Of a DNA stretch of 19,882 nucleotides, positions 1 to 6,699 are shown in pieces; position 1 is the stretch's first letter; each line of letters starts with the position of its first letter. The notes under the pieces were generated by a model. That model was given only the letters and a program-made list of their open reading frames with translations. It had not been told where the DNA came from and did not search any database. This stretch comes from an uncultured Deferribacteraceae bacterium (lineage in GTDB: Bacteria; Chrysiogenota; Deferribacteres; Deferribacterales; Mucispirillaceae): assembly GCA_947039055.1 (NCBI GenBank), contig CAMQYB010000008.1:1-19882 (forward strand), given 5' to 3'. Made by a program: the position numbers and the translations under genes.

Positions 1-172
1 TCTGACCTGCTAACTTATCTGCAACAGCAAGTCCTGATGCGTCATCTGCTGATGAGTTAATTCTTAGTCCTGTTGATAACTGTTCTATCGTTTTCGATAG
101 ACTGTTATTCGCTCTGTTCGTTGCACTTTGACCAACTAATGCCGTTGGATTTGTAATAATTGATAATGCCAT
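1..172 (-). CDS. Flagellin, N-terminal part only (cut by the window edge)
   Basis: This is the start of a second flagellin, the filament subunit exported through the flagellar type III apparatus. Only 57 codons lie in the window, from an ATG at 172-170 to the left edge. The visible protein begins MALSIITNPTAL and contains the hallmark D0/D1 segment LSTGLRINSSADDASGLAV. About 39 of 57 residues match the start of the complete flagellin at 811-3525, so the two are clear paralogues but not recent copies. A strong ribosome-binding site (GGAGGA, 180-185) lies 7 bases before the ATG and has the same ATGGAGGAT context as the other flagellin gene. The gene follows the 63-residue ORF and a 341-base leader region. 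The length and variable domain cannot be judged here. Confidence 0.95.
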   Translation of the reverse strand, partial: MALSIITNPTALVGQSATNRANNSLSKTIEQLSTGLRINSSADDASGLAVADKLAGQ

Positions 173-313
173 AATAATATCCTCCATGAATAATTTTTTA
201 TACGATACTCTAATCCTAAACTTGGGAGTCCTTCCCTTTGTCAAAACCAGAATGTATACATATTAATTCCATGAAGTTTTATACATCTCAAAAATACCGA
301 CCAACCAACAACA

Positions 314-340
314 CTAGGGATATATTTATATTATTCCTAG
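314..340. repeat. Imperfect inverted repeat in the flagellin leader
   Basis: The arms CTAGGGATA (314-322) and TATTCCTAG (332-340) pair over nine positions, with a G-T pair at the sixth and a nine-base AT loop. The odd pair is a G-U wobble only if the plus strand is the RNA; on the minus strand it is an A-C mismatch. No T-run follows on either side, so it is not a terminator. It may be a protein-binding site or chance in AT-rich sequence. Confidence 0.3.
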
Positions 341-442
341 ATAATTATTATTATTAATCTTTAATGATATCCTTGAGCAAAAAATGACTTCAGCGATATA
401 TTTCGAAAATATGGGTTTCAAAATATACTTTAATACTGTTTT

Positions 443-459
443 TGCACCAAAATAACCAA
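443..459 (-). promoter_or_regulatory. Possible sigma-54-type promoter for the left flagellin
   Basis: On the minus strand this reads TTGGTTATTTTGGTGCA. The essential GG and GC of a -24/-12 promoter are ten bases apart, as in the consensus TTGGCAC-N5-TTGCA, and TTGG and TGCA match. The middle of the -24 box (CAC) does not. It lies about 270 bases before the flagellin ATG, so the leader would be long. In an AT-rich background such a partial match can arise by chance, and the other flagellin gene has no equivalent site with correct spacing. Confidence 0.22.
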
Positions 460-507
460 ATTGTAATTTAAATTTCAAACCATCTGTTAAATTGTTTCTC
501 TAATTTT

Positions 508-514
508 ATCCTCC
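508..514 (-). promoter_or_regulatory. Orphan Shine-Dalgarno sequence
   Basis: On the minus strand, TAGGAGGATAAAA overlaps the TAG stop of the small ORF. The word GGAGGATAAAA is identical to the ribosome-binding site of the complete flagellin. No ATG, GTG or TTG follows at usable distance; the first ATG is about two dozen bases away and opens a two-codon frame. It looks like a leftover translation start from a lost gene, or a site with a non-translational role. Confidence 0.4.
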
Positions 515-705
515 TAGTTTCTACGTAACTGCGCTAAAGCATCCATCGTGAATAACGTCGAACATTTGTTCAATTCCTCCGACGCTACCCTAATATAAAA
601 CTTCTTATCTACACGAGATCCTATTCCTAATCGCTCCATATCTGATCTCATTAATTCTATCTTATCTTCTAAACTCTCTAATCTTTTATCTATTGCTCTT
701 TCCAT
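514..705 (-). CDS. Small hypothetical protein between two flagellins (63 aa)
   Basis: I do not recognise this gene. It encodes 63 charged residues with no signal peptide or membrane segment. The first 26 or so (ERAIDKRLESLEDKIELMRSD) have leucine/isoleucine spacing that suggests a short coiled coil. The rest contains one cysteine and ends QLRRN. A credible ribosome-binding site (GAGGG) lies about 8 bases before the ATG, which supports real translation. It follows the large flagellin by 105 bases on the same strand. The spacing I..MR..M followed by a SEEL word faintly recalls Spo0E-like phosphatases, but the aspartate of their SQELD motif is asparagine here, so I do not assign that family. Position suggests a flagellar helper such as a regulator or a small chaperone; this is inference only. 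Confidence 0.6.
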   Translation of the reverse strand: MERAIDKRLESLEDKIELMRSDMERLGIGSRVDKKFYIRVASEELNKCSTLFTMDALAQLRRN

Positions 706-747
706 AGCAGAACCCTCACTTTTATTAAGTAATTAATCAACAACCTA

Positions 748-806
748 AGTAATACTATATATTCTAGTAATACTTATCACCCAAAAACCTTAATACTACT
801 AATACT
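748..806. repeat. Four TAATACT repeats, two in a palindromic nonamer
   Basis: TAATACT occurs at 750-756, 768-774, 791-797 and 800-806. The first two are part of the nonamer AGTAATACT (748-756 and 766-774), an AGTA-A-TACT palindrome, with centres 18 bases apart. The array fills the gap between the large flagellin and the 63-residue gene. It may be an operator or a transcript feature. Local AT-richness makes some repetition unsurprising. Confidence 0.45.
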
Positions 807-810
807 ATCG

Positions 811-3525
811 TTACTGTAATAACTGCATAGCATAGCTAGGTAACTGGTTCGCTTGTGCTAACATCGCTGACGCTGCTTGTAAAATCGTCTGCTCTGATGC
901 TAGGCGTGTTGACGCTTCCGCTATATCTAATTCTCTTATTCGTGAGTCGGCTATCGCCATGTTCTCTCTTGCTACATCTAAATTAGAAATTGTATAATCT
1001 AATCTGTTCATCTGAGCACCTATAATTGCTCTTGTCTGATTTATATTATCTAACGCCTGATCTGCTTTCGTGATAGCCTTCTGTGAATCAGCTATACTAA
1101 TCACTGATAAATTATTTAAATTCAATGTCGTTGTATCAAGTCTTCCTATTGATATATCTAATAACTGACCCTCATTTGCTCCAATCGCTGCGATTGTTGG
1201 ATTGTTAATTAAGTGAAGTGTCGATTTTGATACCCCATTTGGTTCAAACGTCAGCTTATTTAATACCTCATCCCACACTGTTATAGATCCTATTGTTTGA
1301 TCTAACTTAACATCTACATTCTTTATAACGCCTCGTAGAACACCATCGGTGATCGTATCTTTACCTATAAACACATTCGTGTGTGCATCCCTAACAGTTG
1401 CTGTGATTGTTGAACCTGTACCTTCTTGTATCGTAGCCATTCCTAGTGCTGCTAAAATAGCCTGATCTGATGAGAAAAATAGTTCAGAATCTTTACCTAT
1501 CGCTGCACCTTGAATAACAAATGTTCCATTTACTGCTCTATCTGAACCAGCAACTGTCTCATCTTTACCGATAAACTTAACTAAATTGTCGTTTACGCCT
1601 GGACCTGTTGAACCTAAACCTAATGATTCAATAATCGCATCACTAAACTTACTTTCAAGATCTTCTATCGTATCCGTTCCTTCTAGACTAATATCTGTCT
1701 TAGTCTTGTTACCATATATTGTAAGTTCTCTTGTATTATCTAATAACATTCTGCCATCTGCATTGGTAAAGCTTGCTAGCTGACGAAGCTCCGTATAAAT
1801 CGATGCTGCATCTCCTTCACCTAATAAGTTTACTGTTGTAGCTCCAGTAGTAATTGCAGAGCCTCTTGAAAATGCTAAATCCATTGAACCGTAATAAACT
1901 TTTCCTGAAGCATCCATTTGTGCTGTATAAATCTTATTTGGTTTATCCTCTTTGTCTGATACTGGATCTTTTAATACAACTCCTGGACCATCTCCAAACT
2001 TCACAGTTGCATAATCTGTAAGATCTGCAGGAGCTCCGGCAACAAGAGTCTTTCCTCCAATACCAAATAAAAGTTTATCTCCCTTACCAAATGTTGTTGT
2101 TGTTAATGTTGTAGTACCAGATCTAAATATTGATCCAGATAAACCTACATCTTTTAAAGCATCCGATCCAAATGTTCCACCTGCTGATACACTAACCTGA
2201 CCATTCGCATTAAGCGGAATGCTCTCATACCACTTACTTTGAATACCAGTTTCCATGTTTGTTATGCGATATTTAAATGAACCCGTACCTGCAGCTACTT
2301 TCTCATCCATTGCTTCCATCTCAAAGACTATTGAGCCTCCTAAAATAGTAGTGCCGGCACTGTTCATACCTGCAACACCAGCTGACATATCTCCAAATTC
2401 ACCTATCGTCGTTATACCGGTATTACTAATATGCGAATCTGTTGTTAATAGTCTAGTAACTGTAGATTTTTCACCTATCGCAATTCCACCACCTACAGCT
2501 AAGCTAAAAGGGCTTGTTGTAACCAGTCCTGCTGAAGCAAATGCTTTTGACATTATAGTCGCATCTGCAGATATTGTTAAATCAGCAGCAGCCGCTCCAT
2601 CAACAACATTCATATTTGTCCAGTCACCAACTTCGCCTGTGACTAAGTTTGTAATCCTAAATCTTACGGCACCTGGTACTTTGTTAACTGCATTTGTATC
2701 TGCAACATCATTAACTACTTCCATCTCCATTATAAATGAACCATCTACAGCAAGACCTCCTACTGCAGTTTCTGTTGCTCCCACAGCTGCTATATTGCTA
2801 CCAGGAGTAACTGTTGTTGTTGCTGCTCCTATCGCTGATGCAGAAGCTGTACCCTTACTTACAACAATATCAATGTCTTTATTGGCATCTGTTAGTACAC
2901 CTTTAATATCATCTAATCTATGTATGCCTGCAGCATTATCCATATCAAATGATATATTTCCTGCGCCAACTGTCATAATATTTGTTTTATAAATATTATT
3001 CTTGCCAGGGTTCATCGTAGTTTCAATATTATAGTTTCCACTTACTGTAGCACCATTAACTAATGCTTCAATTCCATCTGTTGCAGACCACAATGCTGCA
3101 GCATCACCATTTAATAACTTCTTTGTATTAAACTCCGCTGAATCTGAAACTCTATTAATTTCATCTAAAAGTTCATCCACTTCTGTTTGAAGTATAACTC
3201 TGTCATTTACTGTGTATGCAGGATCGCCAGCTTGTACGCCCAACTCTCGTACCCTCTGAACCATGCTAATCATAGTTCCCATAGCAGCTTCCGCCGTTTG
3301 GAGATAAGATATTGCATCTTGTGCGTTTCTTGATGCTACTGTTAATCCTGAAATTTGACCTCTTAATTTTTCAGATACTGCAAGACCCGATGCGTCATCT
3401 GCCGCCGAATTAATCCTAAGACCCGTTGATAATTGTTTGATTGTATTTGATAAATTGTTGTTTGCAGAGCGTATTGCTCCCTGACCCGAAATTGCTGTCG
3501 GGTTAGATACTAGTGTGAATGCCAT
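811..3525 (-). CDS. Flagellin with a very large variable domain (904 aa)
   Basis: This encodes the structural subunit of the flagellar filament. Residues 1-145 form the conserved N-terminal D0/D1 region (LSTGLRINSAADDASGLAV at 32-50, QRVRELGVQ at 90-98). Residues about 800-904 form the C-terminal D1/D0 helices (SRIRELDIAEAST at 861-873), ending LPSYAMQLLQ. Typical flagellins have 270-550 residues, so about 650 central residues form an unusually large surface domain. Within it, two modules at about 262-350 and 397-490 look like an internal duplication. Residues 663-740 resemble the flagellin segment with the words SSDQAILAALGMATIQEG and VRDAHT. There is no cysteine. The ATG follows GGAGGA (3535-3540) by 9 bases. 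The gene stands alone behind a double terminator and upstream of a second flagellin, so filaments may be mixed. The long antisense frame inside it is a composition effect. Confidence 0.97.
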   Translation of the reverse strand: MAFTLVSNPTAISGQGAIRSANNNLSNTIKQLSTGLRINSAADDASGLAVSEKLRGQISGLTVASRNAQDAISYLQTAEAAMGTMISMVQRVRELGVQAGDPAYTVNDRVILQTEVDELLDEINRVSDSAEFNTKKLLNGDAAALWSATDGIEALVNGATVSGNYNIETTMNPGKNNIYKTNIMTVGAGNISFDMDNAAGIHRLDDIKGVLTDANKDIDIVVSKGTASASAIGAATTTVTPGSNIAAVGATETAVGGLAVDGSFIMEMEVVNDVADTNAVNKVPGAVRFRITNLVTGEVGDWTNMNVVDGAAAADLTISADATIMSKAFASAGLVTTSPFSLAVGGGIAIGEKSTVTRLLTTDSHISNTGITTIGEFGDMSAGVAGMNSAGTTILGGSIVFEMEAMDEKVAAGTGSFKYRITNMETGIQSKWYESIPLNANGQVSVSAGGTFGSDALKDVGLSGSIFRSGTTTLTTTTFGKGDKLLFGIGGKTLVAGAPADLTDYATVKFGDGPGVVLKDPVSDKEDKPNKIYTAQMDASGKVYYGSMDLAFSRGSAITTGATTVNLLGEGDAASIYTELRQLASFTNADGRMLLDNTRELTIYGNKTKTDISLEGTDTIEDLESKFSDAIIESLGLGSTGPGVNDNLVKFIGKDETVAGSDRAVNGTFVIQGAAIGKDSELFFSSDQAILAALGMATIQEGTGSTITATVRDAHTNVFIGKDTITDGVLRGVIKNVDVKLDQTIGSITVWDEVLNKLTFEPNGVSKSTLHLINNPTIAAIGANEGQLLDISIGRLDTTTLNLNNLSVISIADSQKAITKADQALDNINQTRAIIGAQMNRLDYTISNLDVARENMAIADSRIRELDIAEASTRLASEQTILQAASAMLAQANQLPSYAMQLLQ

Positions 3526-3654
3526 AATCTTTTATCCTCCATGATAAAATCTTTTAAAATCGTTTAGTAGTTGCTGTATTCCACCAAAATAATGTTATTC
3601 CGTTAACATCATATTTGATACTAGCTACTATAAAACTGGCTTAAGACCAATAAT

Positions 3655-3685
3655 ATTTTAAAAAAATTGCGTAATCCAATGTCAA
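3655..3685 (-). promoter_or_regulatory. Possible housekeeping-type promoter for the large flagellin
   Basis: On the minus strand a perfect TTGACA (3680-3685) is followed 19 bases later by TAAAAT (3655-3660), which matches five of six bases of TATAAT. The spacer is two bases longer than ideal. The site lies about 130 bases before the ATG, which leaves a long leader. I saw no convincing sigma-28 site (TAAA-N15-GCCGATAA) and no GG-N10-GC pair of a sigma-54 promoter in this region, so the true promoter remains uncertain. Confidence 0.3.
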
Positions 3686-3721
3686 AAGGCAATAATGGCA
3701 CTGGACCACTTAAAAATATAC

Positions 3722-3764
3722 TCGCTCCACACTTTCGCTCCTTTTTCGCTCAAAAAATTCGCTC
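3722..3764 (-). repeat. Four phased GAGCGA repeats upstream of the flagellin
   Basis: GAGCGA on the minus strand occurs at 3759-3764, 3746-3751, 3735-3740 and 3722-3727. The starts are 13, 11 and 13 bases apart, close to one helical turn, so all copies face roughly the same side of the DNA. The two copies farthest from the gene share the longer word TTTTGAGCGAA. The array sits just upstream of the candidate flagellin promoter and just downstream of the double terminator, which is where an activator array would be expected. Confidence 0.55.
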
Positions 3765-3773
3765 AAAACACAT

Positions 3774-3817
3774 AAAAAAAGACCACATCAACCTATTCTG
3801 ATAGGTGATAGTGGCCT
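3774..3817 (-). terminator. Rho-independent terminator 2 of a tandem pair
   Basis: On the minus strand, AGGCCAC (3817-3811) pairs with GTGGTCT (3786-3780, one G-U). An inner stem ACCTAT/ATAGGT closes a CAGA tetraloop, with a short internal loop between the stems. A run of seven T (3780-3774) follows. It points left and backs up the terminator at 3851-3897, protecting the flagellin from read-through of the glmU-to-epimerase unit. Confidence 0.8.
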
Positions 3818-3850
3818 GATTTTATCAATACCAACTTCTTAAATTTAAAT

Positions 3851-3897
3851 AAAAAAAAGCCGATACATCATAGGAATATCCTATGAAATACCGGCTT
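3851..3897 (-). terminator. Rho-independent terminator 1 of a tandem pair
   Basis: On the minus strand, AAGCCG (3897-3892) pairs with CGGCTT (3862-3857) and CATAGGA (3885-3879) pairs with TCCTATG (3875-3869) around a three-base TAT loop. Most positions between the two stems also pair on the minus strand through G-U wobbles. Eight T follow (3858-3851). It lies about 150 bases after the epimerase stop and ends that transcription unit. The wobbles fit RNA from the minus strand but not from the plus strand. Confidence 0.87.
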
Positions 3898-4045
3898 GAT
3901 TATATCAATACCTGTGTAGATAATTAAATCTATTCTTTTTCTATACAAAACATATCGGTTCTTAATTCTAATAACTTTAGCATTATAATTAAATAATTTT
4001 AATTTACTAGAAAACAAACACAAAAATCAACTAAAAAACTTTATA

Positions 4046-4450
4046 CTAATGATCCTGATCTTGTGATAACTCTGTTAAAACTCCGTTCACTCCTTTTGGA
4101 TGAACAAATGCTATTAACTTATTATGAGCACCAACCATAGGCTCTTCATTTATTAATGGAACTCCAGCTGCTTTCAACTGTGCTAACGCTGCCTTAATAT
4201 CATCTACACTATACGCTATATGATGAAGACCTTCGCCTTTCTTCTCGATCGCTTTAGCTATCGGACTCTCTGGACTTGTTGGCTCTAATAATTCAACATT
4301 AACGCCACCTACATTTATCATTGCTACTCTAACTTTTTGTGCTGCAACTTCTTCAATATGATCTACTGTCATGCCTAGTGAAGTGTAAAACTTCATGGCT
4401 TCATCTAAACTTTTTACTGCGATACCTAAATGATCAATCTTTTTAAACAT
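4046..4450 (-). CDS. mce: Methylmalonyl-CoA epimerase
   Basis: This enzyme interconverts the R and S epimers of methylmalonyl-CoA, linking propionyl-CoA carboxylation to the B12-dependent mutase in propionate breakdown or formation. The 134 residues form two beta-alpha-beta-beta-beta units of the glyoxalase/VOC fold, the normal length for the family. Visible family motifs are DHLGIAV (6-12), VELLEP (52-57), GLHHIAYSVDD (74-84) and GVLTEL (123-128). Probable metal ligands are H7, E53, H77 and E127. A strong GGAGG precedes the ATG. It is the last gene of its unit, 33 bases after the helicase, and neither mutase nor carboxylase genes are in the window, so its pathway partners must lie elsewhere. 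A generic lyase of the same superfamily is less likely, given the motifs. Confidence 0.92.
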   Translation of the reverse strand: MFKKIDHLGIAVKSLDEAMKFYTSLGMTVDHIEEVAAQKVRVAMINVGGVNVELLEPTSPESPIAKAIEKKGEGLHHIAYSVDDIKAALAQLKAAGVPLINEEPMVGAHNKLIAFVHPKGVNGVLTELSQDQDH

Positions 4451-4483
4451 GAATGCGCCTCCGTTAAAATTAACATAATATAC

Positions 4484-6676
4484 TTATCTTCTATCAAGAA
4501 ATGAAGAGAGAATCTTTTTCTGACCAGAACTCTTAAAATGTACTACTATCTTTTCAGACTCGCCTGATCTATCTATTGATAAAACTACTCCATCTCCAAA
4601 TACTGTATGTGAAACTTTATCCGCTACTGAAAAACTGTCGCTTGATGACTTACTTAATGAGCCACCACCGTAACCGTCTGAACTTCCAGATAAAGAACTA
4701 TTACCATAACCACTGTAATTATCTGACATTGACTCATCGCCATAATCGCTATAATTATCTGATACTGATCTAGCTAACCTATCACTAGACTTAGATGATA
4801 CCATACCCATCTCTCTTAAAAAAATTGATGACGGAGATCTGCTTCTTTTACCGTATGTCAATCTCTCTCTAGCTGATGTTAAATATAATCTACGTTTCGC
4901 CCTTGTTAATGCAACGTAGCATAAACGACGCTCTTCCTCTATATCGCCATCGTCACTACTTTGAGATGATGGAAATAAACCTTCTTCTAAACCTGTTATA
5001 AATACTGTATCAAACTCTAATCCTTTTGATGCATGGATCGTCATTAGCTTGACAGTGTTAGTTAAATCCTGTTCCTCTGTTGCTGAACTTGTGAGGGAGG
5101 TAGATGCTAAAAAGTCTCGTAAATTTACACCTTCAACACTTTCTTCAAATGCTACTGCTGCTGAATATAACTCTGCTATATTATCAACACGCTTATTTGC
5201 CGTATCAATATCATCGTACTGTCGTAAATATAAAAGATAATCTATATTCTCTACTATATAATTAATCTTATCTCGTATTGACACTATACTATCAAGTTTT
5301 ATAAAAAGTTGCAAGTATTTATCAATCTCAACCTGTTGCTTCTTACTCACTGCACTACTATCAACTAATGAGTGTAATAAATCCACTCCATTTGTTTGCG
5401 AATATATAATCACTTTATCTATCGTACCATCACCTATTCCTCGTGTTGGTATTTTTAGACTTCTTCTAAATGATAATATATCAAACCTGTTCTCATATAC
5501 TCGAAGGTAGGATAAAATATCCTTTACCTCTTTACGTTGATAAAACGATGTCGCTCCGATTACCTTATGCTTTATCCCTGCTCTATTTAATGAGATCTCA
5601 AAATTTCTTGATTGAGAGTTTTTTCTATATAATATTGCTATATCAACATTCTCTCTATCTTTTGCGAATATCGTCTTTATCTCTTCTATTATAAAATTGC
5701 TTTCTAACGATTCATTCGATAACGTCTCATATCTTATCTCGGCATCTATCTCTTTTGCAGAAACTAATGTTTTGCCTCTTCTATTAATATTGTACTCTAT
5801 CACATTATTTGCAATGTCTAATATTTTTTGACCTGCTCGATAGTTCTCTACAAGCTTGATTTCTTTAACATCTTCGTACTCTTTATCGAAGTTTAATATG
5901 TTCGCAATTTCAGCTCCACGCCAACCATATATTGATTGATCATCATCGCCAACCACACAAATATTATTACCCTTACCGATAAGCGACAGAAACGTCGATT
6001 GAATTTTATTCGTATCTTGATACTCATCAACCAATATATGTTTATAGATCTCTCTATACTTTTCAAGTACCGAACTATCTTTATAAAACATTCTAACAAC
6101 TAACGATAACATATCATCAAAATCTATAAATCGTGATGAGTTAAGTTGTTCTTGATATTTATCAAACACCAATGACAATTTTAACATCGTCTCATTTGGT
6201 TTATAATGATTAACATAACCCATAGTATTTTTAAACTCACTTATACTATGTAGATATTTACGGGGTGGATAACGCTTATCATCTATCCCCAAATCTTTAA
6301 TTATACGTTTAAGAATAACTAATCTATCGTCTTGATCTATTACTGAATAGCTGTCATCCATACCTATAAAATGTCCATCTGTTTTTAAAATATTTAGACA
6401 AATAGAGTGGAACGTACCGATATGTAATGCCGTTGAAAGTGCACCTATAAGTGAGTAAAGTCTCGACTTCATCTCTGCTGCTGCCTTATTTGTGAAAGTT
6501 ACAGCTAAAATATTTCCAGGTCTGACGTCATACTTTTTTATAAGATACGCAATCCTATATGTGATAACTCTAGTCTTACCTGTACCTGCTCCTGCAATTA
6601 TAAGGAGTGATCTATTCTTTGATACAACAGCATCATATTGTTCTTTATTTAACTCTTCTTCTAAATTATCTAACAT
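4484..6676 (-). CDS. UvrD/PcrA-type 3'-5' DNA helicase
   Basis: This is a superfamily 1A ATP-driven DNA helicase of the kind that acts in nucleotide excision repair, mismatch repair and removal of RecA or stalled polymerase. The helicase motifs appear in order: Walker A GAGTGKT (29-35), motif Ia FTNKAAAEMKSRL (61-73), motif II VDEYQDTN (216-223), motif III GDDDQSIYGWRGA (243-255), motif IV VENYR (276-280), then TIHASKGLEFD and the VALTRAKRRL motif VI in the last third. At 730 residues it has the usual UvrD/PcrA length. Residues 683-730 (VFGDGVV and following) look like the Tudor-like C-terminal domain that can contact RNA polymerase. Just before it, 639-674 is a Ser/Gly/Tyr/Asp-rich linker of three 12-residue repeats. 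It lies 23 bases after the transporter gene. Naming it pcrA rather than uvrD or rep is not secure. Confidence 0.93.
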   Translation of the reverse strand: MLDNLEEELNKEQYDAVVSKNRSLLIIAGAGTGKTRVITYRIAYLIKKYDVRPGNILAVTFTNKAAAEMKSRLYSLIGALSTALHIGTFHSICLNILKTDGHFIGMDDSYSVIDQDDRLVILKRIIKDLGIDDKRYPPRKYLHSISEFKNTMGYVNHYKPNETMLKLSLVFDKYQEQLNSSRFIDFDDMLSLVVRMFYKDSSVLEKYREIYKHILVDEYQDTNKIQSTFLSLIGKGNNICVVGDDDQSIYGWRGAEIANILNFDKEYEDVKEIKLVENYRAGQKILDIANNVIEYNINRRGKTLVSAKEIDAEIRYETLSNESLESNFIIEEIKTIFAKDRENVDIAILYRKNSQSRNFEISLNRAGIKHKVIGATSFYQRKEVKDILSYLRVYENRFDILSFRRSLKIPTRGIGDGTIDKVIIYSQTNGVDLLHSLVDSSAVSKKQQVEIDKYLQLFIKLDSIVSIRDKINYIVENIDYLLYLRQYDDIDTANKRVDNIAELYSAAVAFEESVEGVNLRDFLASTSLTSSATEEQDLTNTVKLMTIHASKGLEFDTVFITGLEEGLFPSSQSSDDGDIEEERRLCYVALTRAKRRLYLTSARERLTYGKRSRSPSSIFLREMGMVSSKSSDRLARSVSDNYSDYGDESMSDNYSGYGNSSLSGSSDGYGGGSLSKSSSDSFSVADKVSHTVFGDGVVLSIDRSGESEKIVVHFKSSGQKKILSSFLDRR

Positions 6677-6699
6677 CTTTAACCTTAATAATTATTCAT

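Larger units (their letters stand above)
173..513. other. Gene-free leader region before the left flagellin
   Basis: No credible coding sequence lies in this 341-base AT-rich stretch. Read on the minus strand, it opens with a ribosome-binding-site-like word that has no start codon (508-514). Next comes a weak sigma-54-like match (443-459), then an imperfect inverted repeat (314-340), a TTGACA word (239-244) and finally the GGAGGA site of the flagellin. I found no convincing -10 partner for the TTGACA word and no clear sigma-28 site. The stretch probably holds the promoter and a long 5' leader of the left flagellin, but that is inference. Confidence 0.5.

Noticed and set aside
2255..2992. A 245-codon open frame on the plus strand inside the flagellin gene
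   Set aside because: It is fully antisense to an unmistakable flagellin, has no good ribosome-binding site, and its Ala/Val/Pro/Ser-rich product mirrors the codon use of the gene on the other strand.
3574..3592. GG...GC pair resembling a sigma-54 promoter before the large flagellin
   Set aside because: The spacing is nine rather than ten bases between GG and GC, which normally destroys sigma-54 promoter function.
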